This document shows, piece by piece, positions 1 to 8,048 of a stretch of 64,000 bases of DNA (its first letter is position 1; each line of letters begins with the position of its first letter). A program made the position numbers and the translations under genes. Location: the NCBI RefSeq assembly GCF_023952475.1, contig NZ_JALHRX010000014.1, forward strand, positions 95,063 through 159,062, in the 5' to 3' direction. The notes beneath the pieces are model-generated. The model saw nothing but the letters and a program-made list of their open reading frames with translations. It ran no database searches and was not told the DNA's origin. Source of the stretch: Cupriavidus sp. WGlv3 (GTDB taxonomy: Bacteria > Pseudomonadota > Gammaproteobacteria > Burkholderiales > Burkholderiaceae).

Positions 1-1
1 C

Positions 2-733
2 TACCCTGGCGGCGCGCCGGTGAAGGCTGGCGTGCCGGTGGCCGATATCGGCTGCGCGCTGTTCGCGACCTACGGCATGCTGTCCGCATATATCGGCGCG
101 AAAGAGACCGGCAGGGGGCAGTATGTCGATGCGTCGCTGTTCGATTCCGCGCTGGCGTTCTCGGTGTGGGACACCTGCGAATACTGGGGCACCGGGCGCG
201 AGCCCGAGCCGCTCGGCACGGCCAACCGCATGAGCGCGCCGTACCAGGCGATGAAAGCGGCCGACGGCTACTTCGTGATGGGCGCGACCAACCAGAAGCT
301 GTGGCAGTTGCTGTGCAAGACGCTGGACCGGCCCGACCTGCTGGCGGACGAACGCTTTGCCACCGTCGCGCTGCGCCTGGCCAACCGGCAGGCGCTGATC
401 GGCGCGCTGGAAGACAGCTTCGGCAAGCACAGTGCCGACTACTGGATCGAGCAGCTGCTGGAAGTCGGCATCCCGGCCGGGCCGATCCTGACCTACCCGC
501 AGGCGTTCGACAGCGAGCACGGCAAGCACCGCCAGATGCGCATCGAGATCGATCATCCGATCGAAGGCAAGGTGCCCAATATTGGCTTCGCGGTGAAGAT
601 GGGCGGCACGCCGCAGCAGGTACGGCGCCCGCCGCCGCTGCTGGGCCAGCACACCGCCGAGATTCTTGACGAGCTGGGCATGTCGCACGACGAACAGCAG
701 TCGCTGGCCGCGGCCGGCGCATTCGGCGCATGA
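2..733 (+). CDS. Class III (CaiB/BaiF family) CoA-transferase, 5' partial
   Basis: The reading frame is open from the window edge, so only the last 243 residues of a protein that is usually about 400 long are present. Family III CoA-transferases move CoA between carboxylic acids through an aspartyl-CoA intermediate. The visible part begins near the segment ADIG (about residue 15), where the catalytic Asp of the family is expected, followed by the ETGRGQYVDASLFD region and the C-terminal small-domain motif PAGPILTYPQAF. The GTG at 20 is internal. It overlaps the downstream crotonase gene by four bases (ATGA), so the two are probably translated together and act on the same acyl-CoA pathway. The substrate cannot be told from the sequence. 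Confidence 0.9.
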   Translation, partial: YPGGAPVKAGVPVADIGCALFATYGMLSAYIGAKETGRGQYVDASLFDSALAFSVWDTCEYWGTGREPEPLGTANRMSAPYQAMKAADGYFVMGATNQKLWQLLCKTLDRPDLLADERFATVALRLANRQALIGALEDSFGKHSADYWIEQLLEVGIPAGPILTYPQAFDSEHGKHRQMRIEIDHPIEGKVPNIGFAVKMGGTPQQVRRPPPLLGQHTAEILDELGMSHDEQQSLAAAGAFGA

Positions 734-1533
734 GCGCCCCGCAGCAGGCTCCCGGCGAAGGGCAGGTCACGCTGACGCGACAGGGCCAGATCGCGACGCT
801 GACCTTCGACCGCCCGGCGGCGCGCAATGCGATGACATGGGCGATGTACGGGCAGCTCGCCGGGCACTGCCGCGCCCTCGCCGCGGAAGGCACTGCCGGC
901 GCGCGCGTGGTGGTGCTGCGCGGCGCGGGCGGCGAGGCCTTTGTCGCGGGGACCGACATCGCGCAGTTCCAGCAGTTCTCGGGCGGCGATGATGGGGTCG
1001 CGTACGAGGCGCGCATCGACGAGGGCATCGCGCTGGTCGAGCAATTGCCGATGCCTACCGTTGCGGTCATCGAAGGCTGGGCGGTTGGCGGCGGGCTTGC
1101 CATCGCCACCGCGTGCGACTTCCGGGTGGCGACGCCCAAGGCCCGTTTCGGCGTGCCGATCGCGAAGACGCTGGGCAATACGCTTTCCGCGCAGAACCTG
1201 GCCAAGCTGCGCGCGGCGTGGGGACTGCAGCCGGTGCGACGCATGCTGTTGCTTGCGCAGATTCTCGATGCCGATGCGGCGTTGGCCTGCGGCTTTCTGG
1301 AGGGCGTGCATGCGCCAGAGGCGCTGGACGCCGAAGTCGCCGCGCTGTGCGAGCGGCTCGGCGCACTGGCGCCGGTGACGCAGGCGGTCATCAAGGAGTC
1401 GTTGCGCCGCCAGACCGTGGCGGCGGTGGCCGATACCGACGATCTGGTGCGGCAGTGTTATGGCAGCGAGGACTTCCGGGAAGGGGTGGAAGCGTTCGTT
1501 GGCAAGCGTCCGCCGGTGTGGAAAGGGCGTTGA
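730..1533 (+). CDS. Enoyl-CoA hydratase/isomerase (crotonase) family protein
   Basis: A 267-residue crotonase-fold protein. The two oxyanion-hole segments are visible: AGTDIAQFQQF around residue 75 and AVGGGLAIATACDFRVAT around residue 117. Where hydratases carry a catalytic Glu in a GxPE motif, this protein reads GVPIAKTLGN, so it may be an isomerase, a hydrolase or a lyase rather than a standard hydratase. It starts inside the stop of the CoA-transferase gene (ATGA), indicating an operon for activation and conversion of an organic acid. A 90-bp gap separates it from the convergent acetyltransferase gene. Confidence 0.9.
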   Translation: MSAPQQAPGEGQVTLTRQGQIATLTFDRPAARNAMTWAMYGQLAGHCRALAAEGTAGARVVVLRGAGGEAFVAGTDIAQFQQFSGGDDGVAYEARIDEGIALVEQLPMPTVAVIEGWAVGGGLAIATACDFRVATPKARFGVPIAKTLGNTLSAQNLAKLRAAWGLQPVRRMLLLAQILDADAALACGFLEGVHAPEALDAEVAALCERLGALAPVTQAVIKESLRRQTVAAVADTDDLVRQCYGSEDFREGVEAFVGKRPPVWKGR

Positions 1534-1624
1534 TTCTTCGGGATCGCCCGACGCTATAGATAAAGGCGTCGGGCCGATTCACTGGTCGGCGGGCATCGGT
1601 CGCTGGTGCCGTTCAGCCGTCCAG

Positions 1625-2134
1625 CTACCTCACCGGCACGGAATAAACCACCCGCACAAACTTCCGTGCCGGCTGCCGGTCTACCACTACGCCGCCCATC
1701 GCTTCCGCAATCCGGCGGCTCTTCCAGTTCTGCTCGGCGGCCGGATATACAAAGCGCGCCGGCCGTAGGGTGGCCGTCGCCCACGCCCACACGGCCAGCA
1801 CCGCTTCCTTGCCAAAGCCGTGCCCATGGGCGTCTTCGCGGATCCAGATGCCGAACTCCGGCGCCGGCGTGTCGGCATGATGCAGCCCGGCCAGACCGAG
1901 GAAACAACCGTCGCTGGTCCGGCGGACCGTGAAAATGAATTCCGTTCCGTCTTCCATGGCCGGCAGCCAGGCTTGCCAGACGTCGCGAAACGCCTCGGGC
2001 GACGGGGCGGGATCCCATTCCATGTAGCGGGCAAGCGTGGGGGTAATGCAGGGCCACGCCTCGGCTGCGTCGTGCCCGCGGAAGGGCGACAGGGTCAGGC
2101 GGTCGGAGTGGATCAGCGGGAAGGGGACGGGCAT
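1625..2134 (-). CDS. GNAT family N-acetyltransferase
   Basis: A 169-residue single-domain protein. It opens with LIHSDRLTLSPF, typical of the RimJ/RimL branch of GNAT enzymes that acetylate N-termini or small amines. The acetyl-CoA pyrophosphate loop is recognisable as DAHGHGFGKEAVLAV near residue 105, and EQNWKSRRIAEAMGG near 140 is the usual NxxSxxxxEKxG-type segment. It stands alone on the minus strand between the convergent crotonase gene and the divergent toxin-antitoxin-like unit. The substrate is not predictable. Confidence 0.85.
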   Translation of the reverse strand: MPVPFPLIHSDRLTLSPFRGHDAAEAWPCITPTLARYMEWDPAPSPEAFRDVWQAWLPAMEDGTEFIFTVRRTSDGCFLGLAGLHHADTPAPEFGIWIREDAHGHGFGKEAVLAVWAWATATLRPARFVYPAAEQNWKSRRIAEAMGGVVVDRQPARKFVRVVYSVPVR

Positions 2135-2346
2135 GGAGGGTTAGGCTGGGTCGGCCAGAAGTTGGGCGCCCTTCAGCGGCAGTGTACGCCGACAATGGCG
2201 TAATCGCGCCTGCAACCCGACGCAGGACAACGGAAGACGATTTCCGCGGCGGCGTCAGGAGACCTTGCTTACAGAGTCGTCTTAACGTCACGAACCTCGC
2301 ATATCCGGACAATTCTCCAATTGCATTGCAGATGCCCTGCGTCCAT

Positions 2347-2364
2347 GGTTGTCACTTGACAACC
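2347..2364. promoter_or_regulatory. Perfect 18-bp palindrome overlapping a -35 element
   Basis: GGTTGTCACTTGACAACC is an exact inverted repeat with 8-bp arms and a 2-bp centre. A consensus TTGACA (2356-2361) lies inside its right half, and 17 bp downstream is a weak -10 (TAGCCT, 2379-2384). The two-gene unit starting at 2396 follows directly. A repressor bound here would block the -35 box, the arrangement expected of an autoregulated toxin-antitoxin operon. The HTH protein encoded at 2683-3204 is the obvious candidate ligand; that link is inference. Confidence 0.6.
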
Positions 2365-2395
2365 GTAAGCTACGTCTCTAGCCTTGGAGAAATCG

Positions 2396-2704
2396 ATGGC
2401 CCGTGCCCAACACCCCAAGAAGGACATTGAAGTTGCGTTAAGACACGCCGAGTCTCGCGGCTGGCGTGTCGAGGCGGCGAAAGGCAGGGGCCATGCCTGG
2501 GGACGGATCTACTGTTCGCACCATGACAGCGCATGCCGTGCTGGGGAATTCTGTGTCATCAGCATCTATTGCACACCCAGGAGCCCATCCAACCACGCCA
2601 CCCGGATCCGTCGGATCGTGGACAACTGCTTGCATCGGTACGAAATCCTCGCGCCGGTCGAGCTGACGGAAAAACCACCGCCATGGAATACGCGTTCACC
2701 TTAA
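2396..2704 (+). CDS. Small HicA-like protein, putative toxin of a two-gene unit
   Basis: 102 residues with ATG at 2396, preceded by GGAGAA at a good distance; the TTG at 2384 lies upstream of that ribosome site and is unlikely. The segment GWRVEAAKGRGHAWG (residues 22-36) resembles the HicA signature GFxxxRxKGSHxxF, whose His is catalytic in HicA mRNA interferases; here it would be His33. The protein is Cys/His-rich (about six Cys), which is not typical of HicA. Its 3' end overlaps the next gene by 22 bp, so the two are translationally coupled. Function as an RNase toxin is inferred from the motif and gene layout only. Confidence 0.6.
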   Translation: MARAQHPKKDIEVALRHAESRGWRVEAAKGRGHAWGRIYCSHHDSACRAGEFCVISIYCTPRSPSNHATRIRRIVDNCLHRYEILAPVELTEKPPPWNTRSP

Positions 2705-3204
2705 GATACCAGTTGTCGGCGGATGACAGCGATCCCGACACGCTGGTCGAACGACTCTACGAAGCCGGATGCGACGATGCAACCGTGGGCACCGGCGTGG
2801 CGGGCCGGATTGCGCTGGCGTTCGACCGGGAAGCGGAATCAGCGGCCGACGCCATCGTCAGCGCGCTCACCGATGCCAGGCGCGCCATGCCGACCGCCAC
2901 GCTGATCGAAGCGGCACCGGACCTGGTTGGCCTGACGGACATTGCCGACACCCTCGGCATGTCGCGCCAGAACATGCGCAAGCTGATGCTTGGCCATCCG
3001 GCTTCCTTTCCCCCGCCGGTGCATGAAGGCGCAAGTGCGTTCTGGCATTTGTGGGAGGTGCTGTTGTGGATGAATGGCAAGGGTTACGAGATCGAACAGC
3101 CGCTGATGGACGTCGCTGCGGCCGCGATGCAGGTCAATCTGGCCAGGAGCGCCGGAAACATCGTCCCGGCGATGGAGCGGCGGCTCCGCAAGCTGGTGGC
3201 CTGA
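2683..3204 (+). CDS. HTH DNA-binding protein, putative antitoxin/autorepressor
   Basis: 173 residues. The N-terminal about 75 residues form a small alpha/beta domain (YAFTLRYQL...DTLVERLYEAGCDDATV...IALAFDREA). A helix-turn-helix follows at about residues 86-110 (VGLTDIADTLGMSRQNMRKLM), of the AlpA/MerR-like kind, then a C-terminal region WHLWEVLLWMNGKGYEIE. It overlaps the end of the upstream HicA-like gene and shares its promoter. Co-transcription of a small basic protein with a DNA-binding partner behind a palindrome suggests an antitoxin that represses the operon. No published function is known to me. Confidence 0.75.
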   Translation: MEYAFTLRYQLSADDSDPDTLVERLYEAGCDDATVGTGVAGRIALAFDREAESAADAIVSALTDARRAMPTATLIEAAPDLVGLTDIADTLGMSRQNMRKLMLGHPASFPPPVHEGASAFWHLWEVLLWMNGKGYEIEQPLMDVAAAAMQVNLARSAGNIVPAMERRLRKLVA

Positions 3205-3244
3205 GGCAGCGCGGCGCGGATTCCGCGCCCATGCCCTCGCGTTG

Positions 3245-3784
3245 TCAGGCGTCTGGCAGTTCAAGCCGCAGCGGCTGCGCCAGCCAGCGCTCTTCACAGT
3301 TGTTTCCATCGCCGCCGCGGTCCACCACCGCGAAGCATGAGGGTGCGTCCAGGGCCAGCAGCATGTGATGCCAGACACCGGCGCGGTAATTGACGCCTTG
3401 CCTGCCGTTGGTGATGAACGCCCGCACTGACTCGACTTCCAGCGCGTCGCCGGCCGGCGCGACCACGACCAGGAAAGGGCGCTCCGAAAGCGGGATGAAC
3501 GCCTGGCTCCCGAGCGGATGGCGCTCCAGCATGGCGATTTCCATCGGCAAGGCGTAGGGGCTGGCCTCGAACAGGTTGATCAGCGCACGGCCGCCGCCGA
3601 GTTCGACCGCTGCCAGGTCATGGTGGCGCGTGACCATGCCCCCGTTGATCGGAATGGCGCCGGGATCGCCTGCAGGGCGGGTCTCGATGACGTCGCCGAA
3701 GGGCGCAAAGGCGGCTGCGTTCAGCGGCTGCGGGTGCAGCCGCATGCGGGCGACTGCCATGTGCGCAAGCGTGGTTTCCATCAA
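3245..3784 (-). CDS. allA: Ureidoglycolate lyase
   Basis: 179 residues, the family's usual length (about 160-180). AllA splits (S)-ureidoglycolate into glyoxylate and urea, the last step of allantoin/purine breakdown. Family segments are present: FGDVIE near residue 30, RHPLGSQAFIPL near 87 and RAGVWHHMLLAL near 135, whose His residues sit in the cupin-like active site. It is divergent from the MFS carrier at 4085, and a palindromic FadR-type site lies about 70 bp upstream of its start. Other allantoin genes are not in the window. METT at 3781 is an alternative start one codon later. Confidence 0.88.
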   Translation of the reverse strand: MMETTLAHMAVARMRLHPQPLNAAAFAPFGDVIETRPAGDPGAIPINGGMVTRHHDLAAVELGGGRALINLFEASPYALPMEIAMLERHPLGSQAFIPLSERPFLVVVAPAGDALEVESVRAFITNGRQGVNYRAGVWHHMLLALDAPSCFAVVDRGGDGNNCEERWLAQPLRLELPDA

Positions 3785-3852
3785 TAAGTCTCCGGATCTG
3801 GGAATCGCGGCAAGCGGCTGACCGCCGCGCTAGTGACGCCGTGAATGGCTTG

Positions 3853-3867
3853 ACTGGTCAGACCAGT
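3853..3867. promoter_or_regulatory. FadR/GntR-type operator, perfect palindrome (site 1)
   Basis: ACTGGTCAGACCAGT is an exact 7-1-7 inverted repeat and contains TGGTCAGACCA, which fits the TGGTNNNACCA pattern recognised by many FadR-subfamily GntR regulators. It lies upstream of allA on the minus strand and about 100 bp upstream of the MFS promoter. The FadR-family regulator encoded at 5518 is the likely ligand (inference). Confidence 0.65.
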
Positions 3868-3970
3868 TGAGCCGGATTCTGCAGCAAGTCACGGCGGAGC
3901 ACAAGCCGATCAGCGGCCGTTGTTTCGCTAATTGCGCACGTATCCGGGCTTTCCCCCACATCGCATCGCC

Positions 3971-3999
3971 TTGACACCGGCAAGGGGCCTCCCTACCAT
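3971..3999 (+). promoter_or_regulatory. Sigma-70 promoter of the MFS gene
   Basis: TTGACA (3971-3976, consensus) and TACCAT (3994-3999, 4/6) are separated by exactly 17 bp. Transcription would start near 4006, about 80 nt before the ATG at 4085. Confidence 0.6.
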
Positions 4000-4010
4000 T
4001 CGGCATCTAT

Positions 4011-4020
4011 TGGTCAGACC
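4011..4020. promoter_or_regulatory. FadR/GntR-type operator (site 2)
   Basis: TGGTCAGACC repeats ten bases of site 1 exactly and is followed by GG, so the final A of TGGTNNNACCA is changed to G. It lies at about +5 to +15 relative to the predicted start of the promoter at 3971-3999, a position where a bound repressor would block initiation. Confidence 0.6.
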
Positions 4021-4084
4021 GGTATGACGATGAGCCGGCCGTAGCCGGATGGCGTCGATGACTCGAACAACCAAGGAGACTTCC

Positions 4085-5419
4085 ATGATTCCGACAGAAA
4101 CCGCGCATGCCGGCCCGGACGGCATAGCCGCGCCGCAGGCGCACGCCCAGGCCAGGGAGGACGCGGTGTACCGCAAGGTGGCCTGGCGGCTGCTGCCGTT
4201 CCTGATGCTGTGCTATGTGGTGGCCTATCTGGACCGGGTCAACGTGGGCTTTGCCAAGCTGAACATGCTGGCCGACCTGCAGTTCAGCGAGGCGGTCTAC
4301 GGCCTGGGCGCGGGCTTGTTCTTTATCGGTTATTTCTTTTTCGAGGTGCCCAGCAACCTGCTGATGCACCGCATCGGCGCCAAGGCCACGATCTCGCGCA
4401 TCATGATCCTGTGGAGCCTGATCTCCGCGGCGATGATGTTCGTGCAGACCAGCACGCAGTTCTACGTGCTGCGCTTCCTGCTGGGCGCGGCCGAGGCCGG
4501 CTTCTATCCCGGCATGATCCTGTACCTGACCTACTGGTTCCCGTCGCACCGGCGCGCGCGCATGGTGGCGCTGTTCATGGCTGCGATCCCGATCTCGGGC
4601 ATCTTCGGCGGGCCGCTGTCGGGTTGGGTCATGGAAGCCATGCACGGCGTCAACGGCCTGCGTGGCTGGCAATGGATGTTCGTGATCGAGGCGGTGCCGT
4701 CGCTGCTGGTGGGCGTGGCCGTGCTCTGGTACCTGGACAACAACATCCAGTCCGCGCGCTGGCTGACGGCGGACGAAAAGGCGCTGCTGGAGCGTAATAT
4801 CGCCGCGGAGAACGCACATAAGAGCGCGCACATGTCGCTGCGCAATGTGGTGACCGACCCGCGCGTGCTGCAAATGACGATGATCTGCTTCTGCACGGTG
4901 ATGGGCCAGTACGGGCTGACCTTCTGGCTGCCCACGCTGATCAAGCAGACCGGGGTGAAAAGCGTGCTGGACGTGGGCCTGCTGACCGCGATCCCGTTCG
5001 GCGTGGCGGTGTGTTCGATGATCCTGGTCAGCCGCAGTTCGGACCGCATGCGCGAACGCCGCTGGCATCTGATCGTGCCCTTCTGCTGCGCGGCCACGGG
5101 CCTGGTGCTGAGCGCCGTGTTCAGCCACAACACCGCGCTGTCGCTCGCCGCGCTGGCGTTGGCGGCCGGCGGCAGCCTGGCCACGTCGCCGCTGTTCTGG
5201 AGCCTGCCCACCTCGATTCTGTCGGGCGTGGGCGCCGCGGCGGGGATTGCGCTGATCAACTCGTTCGCCAACCTTGCCGGCTTTATCAGCCCGTACATGA
5301 TCGGGCTGATCAAGGATGCCACCCAGAGCACCGATGCCGCGATGTTCGTGCTGGCGGCGGTGCTGCTGTGCGGCGCGTTGCTGACTTACTCGGTGCCGGC
5401 CAAACTGGTCAACAAGTAA
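4085..5419 (+). CDS. MFS transporter, anion:cation symporter (phthalate permease-like) family
   Basis: 444 residues from the ATG at 4085, chosen because AAGGAG lies just upstream; the frame is open to 4049. About twelve membrane segments are visible. LDRVNVGFAKLNM in the first helix and its loop, and the FIGYFFFEVPSNLLMHRIGA region, are hallmarks of the ACS family, which imports organic anions (tartrate, phthalate, glucarate, ureides). Its neighbours, divergent allA and downstream FadR-type regulator and Bug receptor genes, suggest uptake of an organic acid or ureide, but the substrate is unknown. The promoter and operator noted upstream point to repression. Confidence 0.9.
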   Translation: MIPTETAHAGPDGIAAPQAHAQAREDAVYRKVAWRLLPFLMLCYVVAYLDRVNVGFAKLNMLADLQFSEAVYGLGAGLFFIGYFFFEVPSNLLMHRIGAKATISRIMILWSLISAAMMFVQTSTQFYVLRFLLGAAEAGFYPGMILYLTYWFPSHRRARMVALFMAAIPISGIFGGPLSGWVMEAMHGVNGLRGWQWMFVIEAVPSLLVGVAVLWYLDNNIQSARWLTADEKALLERNIAAENAHKSAHMSLRNVVTDPRVLQMTMICFCTVMGQYGLTFWLPTLIKQTGVKSVLDVGLLTAIPFGVAVCSMILVSRSSDRMRERRWHLIVPFCCAATGLVLSAVFSHNTALSLAALALAAGGSLATSPLFWSLPTSILSGVGAAAGIALINSFANLAGFISPYMIGLIKDATQSTDAAMFVLAAVLLCGALLTYSVPAKLVNK

Positions 5420-5517
5420 GGGGCGGGGCGGGCCGGATTGTCGGCTAGAATTTCCGGCAGCCGGCCCTGCGCCCTGGCTTTCCGTTAAGCGTCCCCTTAC
5501 TGGTTTTCCCCGCACGT

Positions 5518-6225
5518 ATGACAGGATCTTCCGCCTCCGTCGCCAACCAGGCCGTCAGCCTTATCCAGCAATGGGTGCGCGACGGCACGTTCCCCGCGGG
5601 CACGCTGCTGCCGGCGCAGCGGGAACTGGCGGCGAAGGTCGGCATCAGCCGCGCGTCATTGCGCGAGGCGATCTCCACCCTGCAGGGCATGGGCGTGGTG
5701 GTGTCGCGTCCGGGCAAGGGCGTCTATGTGACCGCTGCCGGTGACAGCGCCGCAGCCACGCCGCCGTGGCGCTTTGCCGCCACGCATTCGCTGATCGATA
5801 TCTACCAGCTGCGCTTTGCGCTGGAAGGGCTGACCGCGCGGCTGGCCGCGCTGGCCATCTCCGCCGGCGAAATCGAGCAGCTGCGCCAGAACGCGGCCAC
5901 CATGCAGCGGGCGATCGAGGCCGATGCCTACGACGAGGCCTCGCAGCTGGACTATGAGTTCCACACGCTGATCGTCACAGTGTCTGGCAACCAGGTCATC
6001 CGCGAGATCCTGCGCGAAAGCGCCGAGGTGATGCGCGAGAGCCAGCGCCTGCCGTACTACCGGCGCGGCGCGCGCAACGCCACCTTCCTCGAGCACAGCG
6101 CCATCATCGAGGCGCTGGCCGCGCGCCAGCCGGAACAGGCGCAGCGTGCGATGGAGCGTCACATCATGTTGGCGGCACGCCGGGCCGGCGTGCATTTCCC
6201 TACCGGCGACGAAAAGGATGAGTGA
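5518..6225 (+). CDS. FadR-subfamily GntR transcriptional regulator
   Basis: 235 residues. A winged helix-turn-helix occupies about residues 10-72 (LPAQRELAAKVGISRASLREAISTL, wing GKGVYV). An FCD effector domain spans about 88-220, with the metal-binding pattern D145-x3-H149, H193 and H215 that usually coordinates a metal next to a carboxylate ligand. It lies 98 bp downstream of the MFS gene on the same strand. The two TGGTCAGACC sites in the allA/MFS gap match the family's operator, so it probably represses MFS and perhaps allA until a carboxylate inducer binds. Confidence 0.9.
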   Translation: MTGSSASVANQAVSLIQQWVRDGTFPAGTLLPAQRELAAKVGISRASLREAISTLQGMGVVVSRPGKGVYVTAAGDSAAATPPWRFAATHSLIDIYQLRFALEGLTARLAALAISAGEIEQLRQNAATMQRAIEADAYDEASQLDYEFHTLIVTVSGNQVIREILRESAEVMRESQRLPYYRRGARNATFLEHSAIIEALAARQPEQAQRAMERHIMLAARRAGVHFPTGDEKDE

Positions 6226-6260
6226 GCTCCGGCGCGAACGGACGCCGGTCGCGCCACGCC

Positions 6261-7253
6261 TCAATCCAGCCGAATATTGTTTTCCTTGATCACATTGCCC
6301 CAGTACGCCTGGTCGGCACGCGTCGTCGCCGCGAAAGCCGCCGGCTGCGTGGTCTTGACGATCAGTCCCAGGTCCCCCAGCCGCTGGCGGATGTCGGGCG
6401 CAGCCATCACCGTTTCCACGTCGGCCGAGATCTTGTCGACGATGGCCTGCGGCGTGCCGGCCGTGGTGAACAGGCCCAGCCACGCCGGGCCGTCCAGGCC
6501 CTTGTAGCCGAGTTCCTGGAAGGTGGGGACATCGGGCAGCATCGGTGCGCGGGTGTTGCCGGTCACTGCCAGCGGCTGCAGCTTGCCGGTGCGCGCATGC
6601 TGGCGCACCGTCATCGGCGACAGCGTGCCCAGCGAGATCTGGCCGCCGATCAGGTCGGTGGCGATCGGCGCTTCGCCCTTGTAAGGCACGTGGACCAGCT
6701 GGGCGCCGGCATTCTTCAGGAACACCTGCATGTAGAGGTGGGCGCCGGTGCCGATGCCATAGGTGCCATAGGAAAACTTGTCCGGCTGGGACTTGGCCTG
6801 GGCCACCATTTGCGGCAGCGTGCGCGGCATGGCGCTGCTGGCGGTCAGCACCAGGCTGGAGGTGCACAGCTGGCCGATCGCGGTCAGGTCGCGCAGCGGG
6901 TCGAACGGCGGCTTCGCCACCATATAAGGGGTCTGCACCAGGCTGGGCAGGCCGAGCAGGAGCGTGTAGCCGTCCGGCTGCGCCTTGGCGACCACGTCGG
7001 CGCCGATCATGCCGCCCACGCCGGGACGGTTCTCGACGATCACCGGGCGCTGCCACAGCTTGCCCAGCGGGTCACCCAGCGCGCGCGCCAGCACGTCGGT
7101 GGCGCCGCCGGGCGGGTAGGGCACGACCAGCCGCACCGGACGCGCCGGCCAGGACTGCTGGGCCCGGGCCGGGCCGATGCCCAGGGTTGAAGCGGCGGCG
7201 GCCAGGGATCCGGCTCCCAGCCAGTGCAGGGCCTTGCGGCGGTCGGCTTGCAT
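6261..7253 (-). CDS. Bug-family tripartite tricarboxylate transporter substrate-binding receptor
   Basis: 330 residues from the ATG at 7253, which has a GGAGG-like site before it; the open frame to 7367 lacks one. The N-terminus DRRKALHWLGAG followed by a hydrophobic stretch and ARA-Q looks like a twin-arginine or Sec signal ending near residue 33. The mature part starts PARPVRLVVPYPPGGATD, the Bug/TctC signature, and contains VENRPGVGGMIGADVVAKAQPDGYTLL. These periplasmic proteins bind carboxylates; the membrane TctA/TctB genes are not here, as is common in Cupriavidus and Bordetella. It is convergent with the FadR-type regulator gene and may belong to the same catabolic block. Confidence 0.9.
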   Translation of the reverse strand: MQADRRKALHWLGAGSLAAAASTLGIGPARAQQSWPARPVRLVVPYPPGGATDVLARALGDPLGKLWQRPVIVENRPGVGGMIGADVVAKAQPDGYTLLLGLPSLVQTPYMVAKPPFDPLRDLTAIGQLCTSSLVLTASSAMPRTLPQMVAQAKSQPDKFSYGTYGIGTGAHLYMQVFLKNAGAQLVHVPYKGEAPIATDLIGGQISLGTLSPMTVRQHARTGKLQPLAVTGNTRAPMLPDVPTFQELGYKGLDGPAWLGLFTTAGTPQAIVDKISADVETVMAAPDIRQRLGDLGLIVKTTQPAAFAATTRADQAYWGNVIKENNIRLD

Positions 7254-7550
7254 GGTGTTTCCTCCAGTGGTTGACGTCGTGTCGGCAGGCGGCCCTGGCG
7301 TAGGTGGATCGGTGCGCCGGTGGCCACGGCAAGGCGCAGCGTACGAGGCCGCGATGCGTCGAGGCATCGGCGGGATGGACGAAAACGGTGGGGAGTAGTT
7401 ACCCGGATCGGGTTTGCGCAGGAGGGGATGCTGGATGCGGGCCGCGCCGCAATCCGAACCGCGGCATCGCTTATGATGGCGCCGCCGCTGCGGGCGCGTT
7501 CAGTCAGTCCGGTCCGTGCGGCGCTTGATCCATTTCCTGCTTGAACCCTC

Positions 7551-7994
7551 ATGGCTCGCCTGAAACTCGACCTGCCCGCCGACCAGCTTTGCTACGCCAC
7601 GCACCTCACTGTGCGCGTGACGGACATCAATTCGGCCAACCACCTTGCCAATGATTCGATGATCTCAATGATTTCGGAGGCGCGGGCGCGGTTCCTGTTC
7701 GAATTCGGCAGCGAGGATGTGCGCGAGGAAGGCGTCGGCATCATCGTCACCGACCTGGCGACGATGTACCGCAACGAGGCCCATGCGCGCGACCAGTTGC
7801 TGTTCGAGGTGGGCGTGATGGACTTCAACAAGTACGGCGGCGACATCATCTTCCGCATTACGCGGCCGGCCGATGGCGCGTTGATCGCGATGGCCAAGTC
7901 GGGCTTTGTCTTCTTCGACTACGTGGCCAAGCGGGTGGTGGCGATGCCGGCGGGATTCGCCGGGCGCTTCCCGAAGGTGAACTGGGTGGAATAG
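7551..7994 (+). CDS. 4HBT-type hotdog-fold acyl-CoA thioesterase
   Basis: 147 residues, one hotdog domain. The motif VTDINSANHLANDSMISMI (residues 23-41) is the substrate-binding helix region of the 4-hydroxybenzoyl-CoA thioesterase superfamily, where an Asp or Asn acts in catalysis. The second half (YRNEAHARDQLLFEVGV, GGDIIFRI) supplies the sheet. It probably hydrolyses an acyl-CoA. It stands alone, divergent from the Bug receptor gene across a 297-bp gap in which I saw no clear promoter, and convergent with rdgC. Confidence 0.85.
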   Translation: MARLKLDLPADQLCYATHLTVRVTDINSANHLANDSMISMISEARARFLFEFGSEDVREEGVGIIVTDLATMYRNEAHARDQLLFEVGVMDFNKYGGDIIFRITRPADGALIAMAKSGFVFFDYVAKRVVAMPAGFAGRFPKVNWVE

Positions 7995-8048
7995 CCGCTG
8001 GCGTGGCGCGGTCCGCAGACAGCGCCACCTGTTTGGGAAGGAGCCGGC

